Assembly: GCF_024626525.1 (NCBI RefSeq)
Contig: NZ_JANJGU010000001.1
Span: 186,001-250,000, forward strand
DNA: 64,000 nucleotides
Direction of reading: 5' to 3'
From: Lederbergia panacisoli
GTDB lineage: Bacteria; Bacillota; Bacilli; Bacillales; Bacillaceae_C
A program made the position numbers and the translations under genes. Shown in pieces: positions 36,715 through 45,547 of this stretch (position 1 is the first letter of the stretch; the number at the start of each line of letters is the position of its first letter). A model generated the notes under the pieces. The model made no database searches. It had not been told where the DNA came from and saw nothing but the letters and a program-made list of their open reading frames with translations.

Positions 36715-36742
36715 GCCTTTCCTCTCTAGGAAAGGCTTTTTT
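36715..36742 (+). terminator. Terminator between the YitT gene and purU
   Basis: GCCTTTCCT / AGGAAAGGC with a 4-nt loop and TTTTTT. Confidence 0.92.
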
Positions 36743-36746
36743 ATAT

Positions 36747-37637
36747 TTAAAATACAATCGTTTTATTCCCATCGACAATGACACGGTCTTGTAGATGCCA
36801 TTTTACCGCCCTTGCTAAAACGCTTCTTTCAATATTTCTTCCGATTCTTTTCATATCTTCCACTTGATCACGATGGTTTACTCTTTCAACACCTTGTTCA
36901 ATAATAGGACCCTCATCAAGATCGTTAGTTACATAGTGAGAAGTAGCGCCTATTAATTTCACACCTCGATTATATGCCCGCTCGTAAGGCCTTGCACCAA
37001 TAAAAGCAGGTAGAAAAGAATGATGAATATTAATAATTTGATTCGGATAATAAGAAACAAAATCAGGAGTCAAGATTTGCATATACCGCGCTAAAATAAT
37101 TAGCTCAATATCATGTTCTTTTAGTATTGTCAGTTGCTTCTCTTCCACTTGCTTTCTTATATCTTTATTTGCTGGTATGTAATAGAATGGAATGCCAAGT
37201 GACTCAGCTAAATGGCTAGAATCCTCGTAATTACTAATGATACATCCGATATCCATCATTAGATCACCATTTTGCCATTCCCAAAGAAGTTCCATTAAAC
37301 AATGTAATTCCTTTGAGACAAAAATAGCCGTCTTTTTAATATCACTTACGTAGCAAAATTCAAAATCCATTTTAAATGTTGTTGCAATCTCTCTAAATGA
37401 TTGTTCAATTTCATTTCGTCTTTTATGTAATTCAGGGCAACTGAACTCCATTCTTATAAAAAAATTTCCGCCTTCTGGATCTGCTGAATACTGGCTGGAT
37501 TCTATAATATTTGCACCATTATTCATTAGAAAAGTTGAAACTGCGGATACAATCCCCGGTTGATCGGGGCATTTTATAAGGAGCCTAGCACGGTCCAAAT
37601 TTTGTTCACGATAATGATTCAATACTTTATTTGTCAT
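36747..37637 (-). CDS. purU: Formyltetrahydrofolate deformylase
   Basis: Hydrolyses 10-formyl-THF to formate and THF, balancing the one-carbon pool. N-terminal ACT domain (~15-90: RARLLIKCPDQPGIVSAVST) and formyl-transferase-like domain (~100-290) with IINIHHSFLPAFIGARPY, IGATSHYVTNDLDEGPII (catalytic Asn/His/Asp set). 296 residues, normal. AGAGGGA precedes the ATG. It lies between YitT and YugP-type genes, a position different from B. subtilis (where ykkE is elsewhere). Confidence 0.94.
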   Translation of the reverse strand: MTNKVLNHYREQNLDRARLLIKCPDQPGIVSAVSTFLMNNGANIIESSQYSADPEGGNFFIRMEFSCPELHKRRNEIEQSFREIATTFKMDFEFCYVSDIKKTAIFVSKELHCLMELLWEWQNGDLMMDIGCIISNYEDSSHLAESLGIPFYYIPANKDIRKQVEEKQLTILKEHDIELIILARYMQILTPDFVSYYPNQIINIHHSFLPAFIGARPYERAYNRGVKLIGATSHYVTNDLDEGPIIEQGVERVNHRDQVEDMKRIGRNIERSVLARAVKWHLQDRVIVDGNKTIVF

Positions 37638-37693
37638 CCATATTTCCCTCTTTAATGTTTTTAGCTATTTTACTTTCTTTTAGCAAAATTTGC

Positions 37694-37722
37694 AAAAAAA
37701 TAAAACCCGGTGAAGACCGGGT
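37694..37722 (-). terminator. Terminator of the YugP-type protease gene
   Basis: CCCGGT cttc ACCGGG followed by TTTTATTTTTTT on the minus strand. Confidence 0.92.
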
Positions 37723-37731
37723 ATTGGTTCA

Positions 37732-38415
37732 TTAGTCATTTCTAGTAATATTTGTAAAGATTAATATCAACCTTACCAATTCAAGTACTGCAACGGCCGC
37801 CGCTGCTACATATGTCATAGCTGCTGCACTTAATACCTTTCGTGCATCCCGTTCTTCAGCATTGCTAATAAGTCCGAGTGAAACAATTTGATCCATTGCT
37901 CTTGAAGAAGCATTAAACTCAACAGGCAACGTAACAATTTGGAAAACTACTCCTGCAGCCATCAATATAATACCAATTAGTAAAAAGTTAGGCATAGCTG
38001 TAACAAGGATTCCGATCATTATGAAGATCCAAGCAAATTTTGAAGTTATATTTACGACTGGAACTAAGGCATGACGGAAACGCAAAGCAGCATATCCTTC
38101 CTTATCTTGGATCGCGTGTCCAACTTCATGAGCTGCTACTGCTGCACCTGCGACTGAATGTTGATGATAATTAGACGATGATAGAAAAACAGTCTTATTT
38201 AAAGGGTTATAATGATCACTTAAAACCCCTTGTGTTTCCCTAACAGCAACATTACTTAATCCATTTGCATCTAATATTCTACGAGCTACTTCTGCACCGC
38301 TCATACCAGCTGAAGTTGGTATTTTTGAGTATTTCGTATATGCACTTTTCACTTTCATTTGAGCCCATATTGGGATTATGATAATAATTGCCAAATAAAT
38401 TAAATATCCGCCCAT
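37732..38415 (-). CDS. YugP-type membrane zinc metallopeptidase
   Basis: Predicted membrane-bound zinc protease of the YugP family; substrates are unknown. An N-terminal membrane segment, then AARRILDANG-like helical region (AEVARRILDANGLSNV), then the HEVGHAIQDKEGY zinc motif near residue 96-100 (HEXXH), and three C-terminal hydrophobic segments. The later EFNASSRAM supplies the third ligand (E). 227 residues, complete. GGGGG ribosome site. It is not at this place in B. subtilis, so its presence between purU and ypjB is a local difference. Confidence 0.9.
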   Translation of the reverse strand: MGGYLIYLAIIIIIPIWAQMKVKSAYTKYSKIPTSAGMSGAEVARRILDANGLSNVAVRETQGVLSDHYNPLNKTVFLSSSNYHQHSVAGAAVAAHEVGHAIQDKEGYAALRFRHALVPVVNITSKFAWIFIMIGILVTAMPNFLLIGIILMAAGVVFQIVTLPVEFNASSRAMDQIVSLGLISNAEERDARKVLSAAAMTYVAAAAVAVLELVRLILIFTNITRND

Positions 38416-38472
38416 TTTAAACCCCCATATCTTGTTGTTTATATTCTATTTTATTGGATGGTAAGAATTTGG

Positions 38473-39261
38473 TCAATCATTTGGATCTTTTCGTTTTTGT
38501 TTTAGCATTTTTTGACCTCGGTACTTCCGCCAACTAACGTATGACAATGTTGAAATGATGATACCGCCGGTCATAATCATGACCCACCAAATGGAAGGAT
38601 CTGTATCATCTTTATTTACATCAGAAAACAGTTTTTTTAAATCAGCCTCAAGACCTTCCAATTCCTTCATCCATTTTTGCTCTGAAAACGATGTACGATA
38701 TTTATCAACAAAGGCAATTCTAGAATCTAGCTTCTGGACCTTCTCGACTGAAACATCGATTTTAATACTTGGTTGAATAACGGAATAGGTTGATAAAAAC
38801 TCATTTAGTTGAGAGTTATAGAGATTTTCGTCTCCTTCTAATGCAGCACTTTTCACATCTTCAAAAGCATTCATAATTGGTCGTTCCATCTCAGACCACA
38901 ATGGCTGATACTTTGAAATAATTGCATCAGTCGCTAATCGAAATGCTGTTACTTTCTTCACTCTATCGTTTTCATTTAAATCGATGCTTGTTAATGCTTT
39001 TAATGCTTCATGGTGAGCTGCTGTTACAACTCTAAGTTCGTCCATCGTAAATTGCCGTTCCAATACCCCTTTTTCGGAAAACAGCAATCCAAATCTTTCT
39101 ACTATTTTTTTTGCTTCTTCAAAGCGGCCAAAACGTGTCAACTGTAAAGCTTCATCAGCAAGCTGATCTAATTCAGTCATAGAGGATTTTGATTCTGCTT
39201 GTACAGAAAATCCCGAAAACAATATGCAAAGCACTAGAAGGATAATAGATTTCGCCTTCAT
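38473..39261 (-). CDS. ypjB: Sporulation protein YpjB
   Basis: Secreted or membrane-tethered protein linked with sporulation in bacilli; molecular role unknown. Signal sequence at the N-terminus (KSIILLVLCILFSGFSVQA), a ~190-residue helical domain outside, and a C-terminal membrane segment (WWVMIMTGGIIISTLSYVSW) with a basic tail. Start at ATG 39261 (MKAKSII), with GGGGAGGGA upstream; the longer frame adds 16 residues that would spoil the signal peptide. It follows ypjA, as in B. subtilis. Confidence 0.88.
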   Translation of the reverse strand: MKAKSIILLVLCILFSGFSVQAESKSSMTELDQLADEALQLTRFGRFEEAKKIVERFGLLFSEKGVLERQFTMDELRVVTAAHHEALKALTSIDLNENDRVKKVTAFRLATDAIISKYQPLWSEMERPIMNAFEDVKSAALEGDENLYNSQLNEFLSTYSVIQPSIKIDVSVEKVQKLDSRIAFVDKYRTSFSEQKWMKELEGLEADLKKLFSDVNKDDTDPSIWWVMIMTGGIIISTLSYVSWRKYRGQKMLKQKRKDPND

Positions 39262-39324
39262 ACTTGTCCCTCCCCATACTACTGATAAAATGTATGTGAA
39301 ATGGGACAAGAATAGACCTAGCTA

Positions 39325-39936
39325 TTACATATTTCTAGGTCCATATAACTGAAGTTGTCTTCCTTGTTTACATCTGCGCGCATAATACAATGCAATTGCA
39401 GCTCCGATGATGCTGAGCCAAAATGTGAAGTAACCAATTTCTTGAACATAAATCTCAAGTCCCGGATATTTAGGATATTGCATAAATACATAATCAATTA
39501 CGTCATTGTGCAATGTCCAAACAACCGCAACAAGAACATGCCATAATTTCATTTTATAAAAAGGGGCATATAAAATCCCTTGAATCGCCATTGCGCCATG
39601 CGAACATATTAACATATACCCTTGCCATGGCAATTCACCCATTACAGCTAGTGACAATAAATTCATGGCTACAGCCCATATACCGTATTTAAATAAAGTA
39701 ATGATTGCAAGCGCTTCAAATAATGGCCAGTTCGTTCGCAGTAAAAACGCCGCAAGGACAAACACAAAAAATAGACTAGCCGTAGGGCTATCGGGAACAA
39801 AAGGTATGTATATAGTTCGTGTCTGCGCTATTTGACTTTCGTACCAATAATACCCATATAATGTACCTGCTGTATTAATGATTAATAACAGCCATAAAAA
39901 ACGGCGATCTGCCAAATATGTATATATTAAATTCAT
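39325..39936 (-). CDS. ypjA: YpjA-like DUF1405 membrane protein
   Basis: Multi-spanning membrane protein (203 residues, about six hydrophobic segments) of unknown function. Family features: LYGYYWYESQI near residue 28, PFVPDSPTASLFF, HGAMAIQGILY and NDVIDYVF. It lies just after the qcrABC operon, as in B. subtilis, which has led to the idea of a link with respiration; that is inference only. A hairpin separates it from qcrC. Confidence 0.86.
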   Translation of the reverse strand: MNLIYTYLADRRFLWLLLIINTAGTLYGYYWYESQIAQTRTIYIPFVPDSPTASLFFVFVLAAFLLRTNWPLFEALAIITLFKYGIWAVAMNLLSLAVMGELPWQGYMLICSHGAMAIQGILYAPFYKMKLWHVLVAVVWTLHNDVIDYVFMQYPKYPGLEIYVQEIGYFTFWLSIIGAAIALYYARRCKQGRQLQLYGPRNM

Positions 39937-39961
39937 CGGTCTCTGCCTTCCCTATAATGTG

Positions 39962-39988
39962 GAAAAGCCGGCAATTAGCCGGCTTAAG
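39962..39988 (-). terminator. Hairpin after qcrC
   Basis: AAGCCGGC / GCCGGCTTTT, 5-nt loop; short T run, so partial read-through to ypjA is possible. Confidence 0.75.
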
Positions 39989-39997
39989 ATAAACTTA

Positions 39998-40765
39998 TTA
40001 TTTTTTTGAATATTCTGCAATATAGTCAGCAAGTTTATCCAATTCTTCATCAGATCCTTTAAACATACCCGCGGGCATATTTTTAAAACCGTTTATGGCG
40101 ATATCTTTAATTTCTTCTGCAGTATGACCAGAACCTACTAAAGCGGCACCTACTCCAGATTTACCTTCAAGGTTTTCGCCGTGACAACCTATACAGCTTG
40201 CTTTATAAATTTCATAACCTTCTACGTCCTTATCCACCTCAACAACGTCAGTGATTTTACCTTGTTGTTCTGCTGCAGCCCAATCGTGCATGTCCACAGC
40301 CTGCCAAGTCAAGTAAAAAATCGCAGCGAAAGCAAGAAGCATGAAGCCAGTTGCAAAAGGTCGTTTTGATGCGCGGCGTTCAGGACCCCGATCAATAAAT
40401 GGAGCGAGCATTAACCCACCAAATGCTAGACCTGGGATAACAACTGTTCCAAGAATATTATATGGACCTGAAGCATATGTGTATTTCAATAATTGATAAA
40501 GAAATAAGAAATACCAATCAGGCAGCGGAATATATCCTGTATCAGTAGGATCCGCAATACGTTCTAGCGGACTAGGATGTGCAACAGTTAAACATAAAAA
40601 TCCAATTAGGAAAACAGCGCCAACAAGCCATTCTTTTAAAAGAAAGTCAGGCCAAAATGCTTCTGTTTTACCGGGATATTCGGAATAATCTTTAGGTATA
40701 TTGGGTTTTCGTTCAGCGGATACACGTGAATCGCCAACGAATTTCATTCCTTTTCCACGATGCAT
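39998..40765 (-). CDS. qcrC: Menaquinol:cytochrome c oxidoreductase subunit QcrC (cytochrome b/c)
   Basis: Subunit of the Bacillus bc complex, combining a subunit IV-like membrane part with a covalently bound heme c. Membrane segments at ~48-66, ~102-120 and ~138-155; PLPDWYFLFLYQLLKY is typical of subunit IV. Heme motif CIGCH lies at ~191-195 and the distal Met ligand in NMPAGMF near 228-232. 255 residues, complete. It is last in qcrA-qcrB-qcrC; AAAGGAGGGG precedes the ATG. Confidence 0.96.
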   Translation of the reverse strand: MHRGKGMKFVGDSRVSAERKPNIPKDYSEYPGKTEAFWPDFLLKEWLVGAVFLIGFLCLTVAHPSPLERIADPTDTGYIPLPDWYFLFLYQLLKYTYASGPYNILGTVVIPGLAFGGLMLAPFIDRGPERRASKRPFATGFMLLAFAAIFYLTWQAVDMHDWAAAEQQGKITDVVEVDKDVEGYEIYKASCIGCHGENLEGKSGVGAALVGSGHTAEEIKDIAINGFKNMPAGMFKGSDEELDKLADYIAEYSKK

Positions 40766-40795
40766 TGTGTCCCCTCCTTTTTTACTAAACTAATT

Positions 40796-41470
40796 TTACA
40801 ATGGTCCAGAAATCCCTTGTCTCCGGATCATGATAAAGTGAGCACCCATTAATGCCATCAGTGCTGCAGGTAGGAAAAACACATGAATAGCGAAGAAACG
40901 GGTTAAAGTTTGCGCACCTACAATCGTTGGATCTCCCGCAATCAATGTTTTCGCATGAATCCCTATAAGCGGCACAGATTCAACAATTTCAAGTGTAACC
41001 TTTGTTGCAAACAATGCCTTCATGTCCCAAGGGAGTAAATAGCCTGTAAGCCCAAGAGCCAGCATAACAAAAAAGATAAGTACTCCAACAATCCAGTTGA
41101 GTTCACGTGGCTTTTTATATGCTCCTTGGAAAAACACACGAAGTGTATGTAAAAACATCATAACAATAACTAAACTTGCACCCCAATGGTGCATACCACG
41201 GACAATTTGCCCGAAAGCAACTTGATTTTGAAGATAATATACGGATTCCCAAGCGTTTTTAATGTCGGGTACATAATACATTGTTAAAAACATTCCCGAC
41301 AGTATTTGGATTACAGTAATAAAAAAGGTTAATCCGCCAAAACAGTATACAAACGCAGAAAAGTGATGGGCAGGGTTTACGTGCTCAGGCACTTCATGGT
41401 CTGCGATGTCTCTCCATATCGGCGTAATATCCATACGCTCGTCAATCCAATCGTACATTTTGTTAAGCAA
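40796..41470 (-). CDS. qcrB: Menaquinol:cytochrome c oxidoreductase subunit QcrB (cytochrome b)
   Basis: Diheme cytochrome b6-type subunit. 224 residues with four hydrophobic segments. Heme-binding histidines are in MHHWGASLVIVMMFLHTLR and FFAIHVFFLPAALMALMGAH; PGF-like LTGYLLPWDMKA forms the quinol-site region. Start is TTG at 41470 with AAAGGAGG eight bases up. It is nearly identical by eye to the B. subtilis protein, including its first residues. Confidence 0.97.
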   Translation of the reverse strand: MLNKMYDWIDERMDITPIWRDIADHEVPEHVNPAHHFSAFVYCFGGLTFFITVIQILSGMFLTMYYVPDIKNAWESVYYLQNQVAFGQIVRGMHHWGASLVIVMMFLHTLRVFFQGAYKKPRELNWIVGVLIFFVMLALGLTGYLLPWDMKALFATKVTLEIVESVPLIGIHAKTLIAGDPTIVGAQTLTRFFAIHVFFLPAALMALMGAHFIMIRRQGISGPL

Positions 41471-41487
41471 GATTAATGCCTCCTTTA

Positions 41488-41997
41488 CTATCTTACGAAT
41501 GGATTTGCTACAGGTGTTCCAAGCATTAAAAAGCCGTCTTTTTCTTGCGTCGGATAAGCATCCAATGGTCCCCTAGGCGGAGTGCCAGGTACATTTTTGC
41601 CATCTTTCGTATAAAGACCCATATGGCAAGGACAGAAGAACATGTTTGGATGTTTTTCGCTTCCTTCCCAACTTACAGTACAGCCTAAGTGTTTACATAC
41701 TGGTGAAAGAGCTACAATCTCTCCAGCATCATCTTTGTAAACCCAAGCCGTTTGTGTTACTTCAGAAGTGTACCATGCATCTTGCTGTTCGTATTTAAAA
41801 TCAACACGGACTGGATCTGCCGTAATATCGGCAACCTTTTTATCCGTCATTTTAAAATCACCACTAGCTTGCGCTTTCAACATAGGATCTACAGCGAAAC
41901 GAAGCATTGGCATCAACATTCCAGCAGCCATAAACCCACCTACTCCAGTAAGTGTGTAGCTTAAAAATTGACGTCTTGTTACAGGATTTTTGCTCAT
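41488..41997 (-). CDS. qcrA: Rieske iron-sulfur subunit QcrA
   Basis: 2Fe-2S subunit of the bc complex. A twin-arginine signal/anchor (TRRQFLSYTL followed by a hydrophobic stretch) targets it to the outer face of the membrane. Cluster ligands are in CKHLGC (C-x-H) and CPCHMG (C-x2-H), about 20 residues apart; the two extra cysteines can form the structural disulfide. 169 residues. First gene of qcrABC. Confidence 0.97.
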   Translation of the reverse strand: MSKNPVTRRQFLSYTLTGVGGFMAAGMLMPMLRFAVDPMLKAQASGDFKMTDKKVADITADPVRVDFKYEQQDAWYTSEVTQTAWVYKDDAGEIVALSPVCKHLGCTVSWEGSEKHPNMFFCPCHMGLYTKDGKNVPGTPPRGPLDAYPTQEKDGFLMLGTPVANPFVR

Positions 41998-42141
41998 CCT
42001 TTTCCCCCCTCTGTCAGTAAGGTAAGTCCATCGGACAATTTATGCACATTATACAAACTAGGACATAATTATGATATATCAATAACGCGCCTTGGTCAAT
42101 AATATTGAAAGCTAAACATTGTCAACTATGTGGCGAATTGG

Positions 42142-42606
42142 TTAATCATTTCCCGTCTGCCACGCTTTGATTATATCTTCAATAAGGGTTTTAAGTTGAT
42201 TATCCATAACTGAATGCTTGTAATGTTCATCCATATTCTCAAGAGGTATGGACGGAATATAAATCAATGTTCCTGGAAAATCTTTATTTAATGACTTCCA
42301 CTTCGGATCGGAAGTTAAATAAAATACATGAGAAAATCCTGCTTCTTTTGCTTTGTTTGACCAATCAACTAGTTCATCACCCTTATTATCGGGCCCCTTC
42401 AAATATGTAAATGGCGGTAAAACAAGTATTCTTCCTTTAAATTGCCTTTCCAAATGGATTGATAATAGTTGAATAAATTCCCCTTGCTCTGCTGCACGTT
42501 TAATACCGTCATCTAGTGCTACAGGCATTAATGGGATAACAGCCGTATCGATATATTCTCTTTCAGCATTAAACAAAGTGATATCTTTCGCAGACCAATT
42601 CAACAT
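42142..42606 (-). CDS. ypiF: YpiF-like DUF2487 protein
   Basis: Cytosolic protein of unknown function, 154 residues. Visible features: MLNWSAKDITLFNAEREYID, an internal FKGRILVLPPFTYLK and AGFSHVFYLTSDPKWK. It lies between ypiB and qcrA as in B. subtilis; 140 bp of AT-rich DNA separates it from qcrA and presumably holds the qcr promoter. Confidence 0.85.
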   Translation of the reverse strand: MLNWSAKDITLFNAEREYIDTAVIPLMPVALDDGIKRAAEQGEFIQLLSIHLERQFKGRILVLPPFTYLKGPDNKGDELVDWSNKAKEAGFSHVFYLTSDPKWKSLNKDFPGTLIYIPSIPLENMDEHYKHSVMDNQLKTLIEDIIKAWQTGND

Positions 42607-42689
42607 TTACACCTCTTTTACTAATATGTTCTAATTGATATTCTATCATTCATCATTAAAAAAGCATGCAAAAAATACTTTTTAAAAAA

Positions 42690-42722
42690 AAGAAAAAGTC
42701 CTCCCTAAAAATTGAGGAAGGA
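42690..42722 (-). terminator. Probable terminator of ypiB
   Basis: CCTTCCTC / GGGAGGAC imperfect stem followed by TTTTTCTTTTTTTT on the minus strand. Confidence 0.65.
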
Positions 42723-42724
42723 TT

Positions 42725-43270
42725 TTATGTTTTTCTTAAATCGTTTAATTGCTTTGCCAGTTTGATAAACTCCTTATGGTCTCGTCTTTCAAGAGCTTGA
42801 TCAATGGATTTTAATAATGTTTCTTCATGAAACATTTTAATACTTTCTTCTAGTATTTGTTCCGCATACATTTTATCTTTCTCACTTAAATACACTTTAT
42901 TTTGGACAAAAGGATTATCTTCAAGAACAGCAGCATATTGATGCGAAAGATTTGAAGCTCTAAAGTTTATTTGAATATAAATATCCTCCTCACGATTCAA
43001 GCGAATATCATGAAATGATTTTTCAGCATCTGTTGTCATTATATTTTCCTTGTAAAATCGAAACGGAACTTCTCTTGTGCAATGGGTGGACATAATTAAA
43101 CCTCTTGGACAGCATTGAGCATCTTCCACAAAGTGAACCTTTTCCATAAGTTGATCATGGCTCATTAAATAATTAAGGATCCAGACAGATTCCCTTCTCT
43201 TTAATTGATAACGATTTAGAAACCAGCGTATAAACTCTTTCTTCTCGTTGACAGATACAGGGGTCTCCAT
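42725..43270 (-). CDS. ypiB: YpiB-like UPF0302 protein
   Basis: Conserved cytosolic protein of unknown function, about 181 residues. Family-like stretches: [39 protein letters not shown] and [14 protein letters not shown]; the C-terminal half is helical with [20 protein letters not shown]. Start is ATG 43270, with GAGGAGGG upstream, not the longer frame. It follows ypiA by about 28 bp and is likely in its operon. Confidence 0.88.
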   Translation of the reverse strand: METPVSVNEKKEFIRWFLNRYQLKRRESVWILNYLMSHDQLMEKVHFVEDAQCCPRGLIMSTHCTREVPFRFYKENIMTTDAEKSFHDIRLNREEDIYIQINFRASNLSHQYAAVLEDNPFVQNKVYLSEKDKMYAEQILEESIKMFHEETLLKSIDQALERRDHKEFIKLAKQLNDLRKT

Positions 43271-43298
43271 TTTATTTCCCTCCTCTGCAAAAGTTATC

Positions 43299-44558
43299 TT
43301 AATATTCATCCAATCTTTCTAACAAAGAAATCCATTCCTCATTTGCAGGATCAATCGAGGCGAGCATTGAAAAAATTTCGATTGCAGCCTTTCTATTACC
43401 TTCTTCCATTAAAAAATATCCGTAATCAACTAAAAAATCTTGGTTATTTTTAAAATCATTATATGCAAGTTCATATTCATTTAATGCCTCACTATATTGT
43501 TCGGTATGCTGATAACTAATGGCAGCATCCCAATGAAATTGAGGATCCCCGCCCCCGCCCTCAAAAAACATTTCCGTAATTTCCAAAACAGATTCATATC
43601 TTTCTTGACTAATCAGCAACCTATTTAAGGATATTGCTGCCTCCGTATATTCAGGATCCAAAACAAGTGCTTGCCTGAAAAAATGTTCCGCCTTATTTTC
43701 ATCCCCCATATTTAGAGATAGCTTGCCTGCAAAATAATGTAAATCCTTATTATACTCATCTACTGTAAGACCTGCTTCGGCTACTTCCAAAGCCTCGTCC
43801 ATTTCTCCTTCATGTTCAAGACTATTTGCTAAATATAAGTATAATGAATGATAATGGGGATCTATTTCACGTAATTGCTTAAAGGCTTTTATCGCCACTA
43901 TGTATTGACCGGATTGATAAGCCGTTAACCCATAGCCGAACAACTGGTCAATATCCTTTTTGTTTTCAAGTGATTTTTTATAATATGTTAGTGATTCTTC
44001 AAATGCTCCACCAGCACTTAAGGCTTCAGCCATCCTACTGTTAATGTCTACCCCAGCAATTTCCTTTACATTTGCATCAAGTAATTGACTAAAGGATCTA
44101 GCTGCTTCCAAAAATCTTCCTTGTGTCATATAAAGCTCTCCAAGAGCGTAGTCAATAACTGGTTCATTCGATAATTCCTTAACTTTAAGTAATTTAATTT
44201 CACTGACTTCATATAGTCCTTGCATCTCATATAAATCCGCCTCCACAAGTAAAGAAGCTGGATAATTGGGATCATCTTCGGAGATCGCTTCTAAGTATTG
44301 AAAAGCTTCATCATCCTGTCCCATTTCAATTAATAGCTCAGCCAAACTTAATTTCAATTCCCCTTCATCTGGATAAAAACGGAGTAATATTTCATATAAT
44401 TCTTTCGCTTCTTCCAAATATCCATACTGAGACAAACTTTGAGCAAGCATAAACTTTTCATCATCAGTCCCGCTGATTTTCACCTTCTTAAATTGTTTTT
44501 CAGCTTCTAATAAATTTTGCTCTTCGATGTATTTAAGCATTAGTTCGGCGTTATTCAT
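43299..44558 (-). CDS. ypiA: TPR-repeat protein YpiA
   Basis: Cytosolic scaffold of tetratricopeptide repeats, 419 residues with about ten consecutive units from residue ~20 to ~415 (for example [39 protein letters not shown]). Typical A-x3-Y/F-x2-A/G patterns recur every 34 residues. Partners are unknown. It lies upstream of ypiB in the conserved order. The preceding gene in B. subtilis is aroE; here it is the unrecognised 294-residue gene. Confidence 0.9.
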   Translation of the reverse strand: MNNAELMLKYIEEQNLLEAEKQFKKVKISGTDDEKFMLAQSLSQYGYLEEAKELYEILLRFYPDEGELKLSLAELLIEMGQDDEAFQYLEAISEDDPNYPASLLVEADLYEMQGLYEVSEIKLLKVKELSNEPVIDYALGELYMTQGRFLEAARSFSQLLDANVKEIAGVDINSRMAEALSAGGAFEESLTYYKKSLENKKDIDQLFGYGLTAYQSGQYIVAIKAFKQLREIDPHYHSLYLYLANSLEHEGEMDEALEVAEAGLTVDEYNKDLHYFAGKLSLNMGDENKAEHFFRQALVLDPEYTEAAISLNRLLISQERYESVLEITEMFFEGGGGDPQFHWDAAISYQHTEQYSEALNEYELAYNDFKNNQDFLVDYGYFLMEEGNRKAAIEIFSMLASIDPANEEWISLLERLDEY

Positions 44559-44581
44559 TTAACAGTTCCTTTCCATGTGTT

Positions 44582-45466
44582 TCAAACAAAAAGTGATGTC
44601 TTATTAATTGTGATTTCATCACCAGCTCCTGGACGAAATATCGGAGTTTCATTTATAAAGGTAAATTTCCCTTTTTGTACGGCTATGGATGGTTCACATT
44701 CTTTAATGTCCTTTGATACATGATCAAATTCGTTTGTTTGTAAAAATAGATTATAACTTATTTCGCCGCCTACTTTCAAAATCCCTTTTTTAGGATACAA
44801 ACCAATTTTTTTTATTATTTCTATTTTTAAAGGAATATTCGGCTGAAGCGGCTGTGATAAGTGAGGAAGTTTTTCCGTTTGTAGGATGCTGTTCCATTTT
44901 TGAGACATTAATTTTCGGCGGTATGTTTTCATGGATGGAGGAAATGTTGGAATAAAGATAGGATTATACGGAAAGGATGCATCTTTTATCCACCCCCAAG
45001 GAATTTTTTCCAACTCACTTATACGATTAATTTCTACGAAAATGAGTGGGATTTTCATTTGCTTACACTTAATGATCAGTGAGGGATTGAGAATTGCAGC
45101 TTGAACCCTTACACCAAGCAGAAAGTCAATAGGGCTATTAAGAAGCGATATTCGCTTATTAATAAGCATTTTATCAAAATCTTTAAGTCGAGATATTTCA
45201 AAATGAGTAATGAGAGTTCCGCATCCTTTTTTGAGGAATTGATCGGAAATATAAAATTTAAATTCTTCAAATGATTGGTCAGGTATATTGGGAGCAAAAT
45301 AAATAAAAGAAGGGGTAATAATAAACGATCTTGCGTCCATCTTAAGCAATGAATGATTCAGAGATTTTGAACCAAAATAACGTATTTCACAATCTCTTAC
45401 TAGCATCGAAACTTTCGTTCTATGTCCTTCTTCTACTGACATTGCATTTTCAATAATATAGTCCAT
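44582..45466 (-). CDS. Unrecognised 294-residue protein between aroB and ypiA
   Basis: I do not recognise this gene. It has an AAAGGTAGG ribosome site, normal codon use and no membrane segment. The sequence is basic and rich in Ile, Lys and Phe. The C-terminal ~70 residues (GILKVGGEISYNLF ... FRPGAGDEITINKTS) recall the small beta-sandwich that closes amidohydrolase-type enzymes, and the first part (LVRDCEIRYFGSK, DARSFIITPSFIYFAP) could match the matching N-terminal strands. The usual metal-binding HxH is not seen. It could be a degenerate amidohydrolase relative. It takes the slot that holds trp, hisC, tyrA and aroE genes in B. subtilis. Confidence 0.75.
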   Translation of the reverse strand: MDYIIENAMSVEEGHRTKVSMLVRDCEIRYFGSKSLNHSLLKMDARSFIITPSFIYFAPNIPDQSFEEFKFYISDQFLKKGCGTLITHFEISRLKDFDKMLINKRISLLNSPIDFLLGVRVQAAILNPSLIIKCKQMKIPLIFVEINRISELEKIPWGWIKDASFPYNPIFIPTFPPSMKTYRRKLMSQKWNSILQTEKLPHLSQPLQPNIPLKIEIIKKIGLYPKKGILKVGGEISYNLFLQTNEFDHVSKDIKECEPSIAVQKGKFTFINETPIFRPGAGDEITINKTSLFV

Positions 45467-45547
45467 GTTTACCTACCTTTCGTAAACCTTTTAAAACAAT
45501 CTATGTAAAAAAGGTAGGAAACATGAAATATTTCTGTTGCTACTCTC

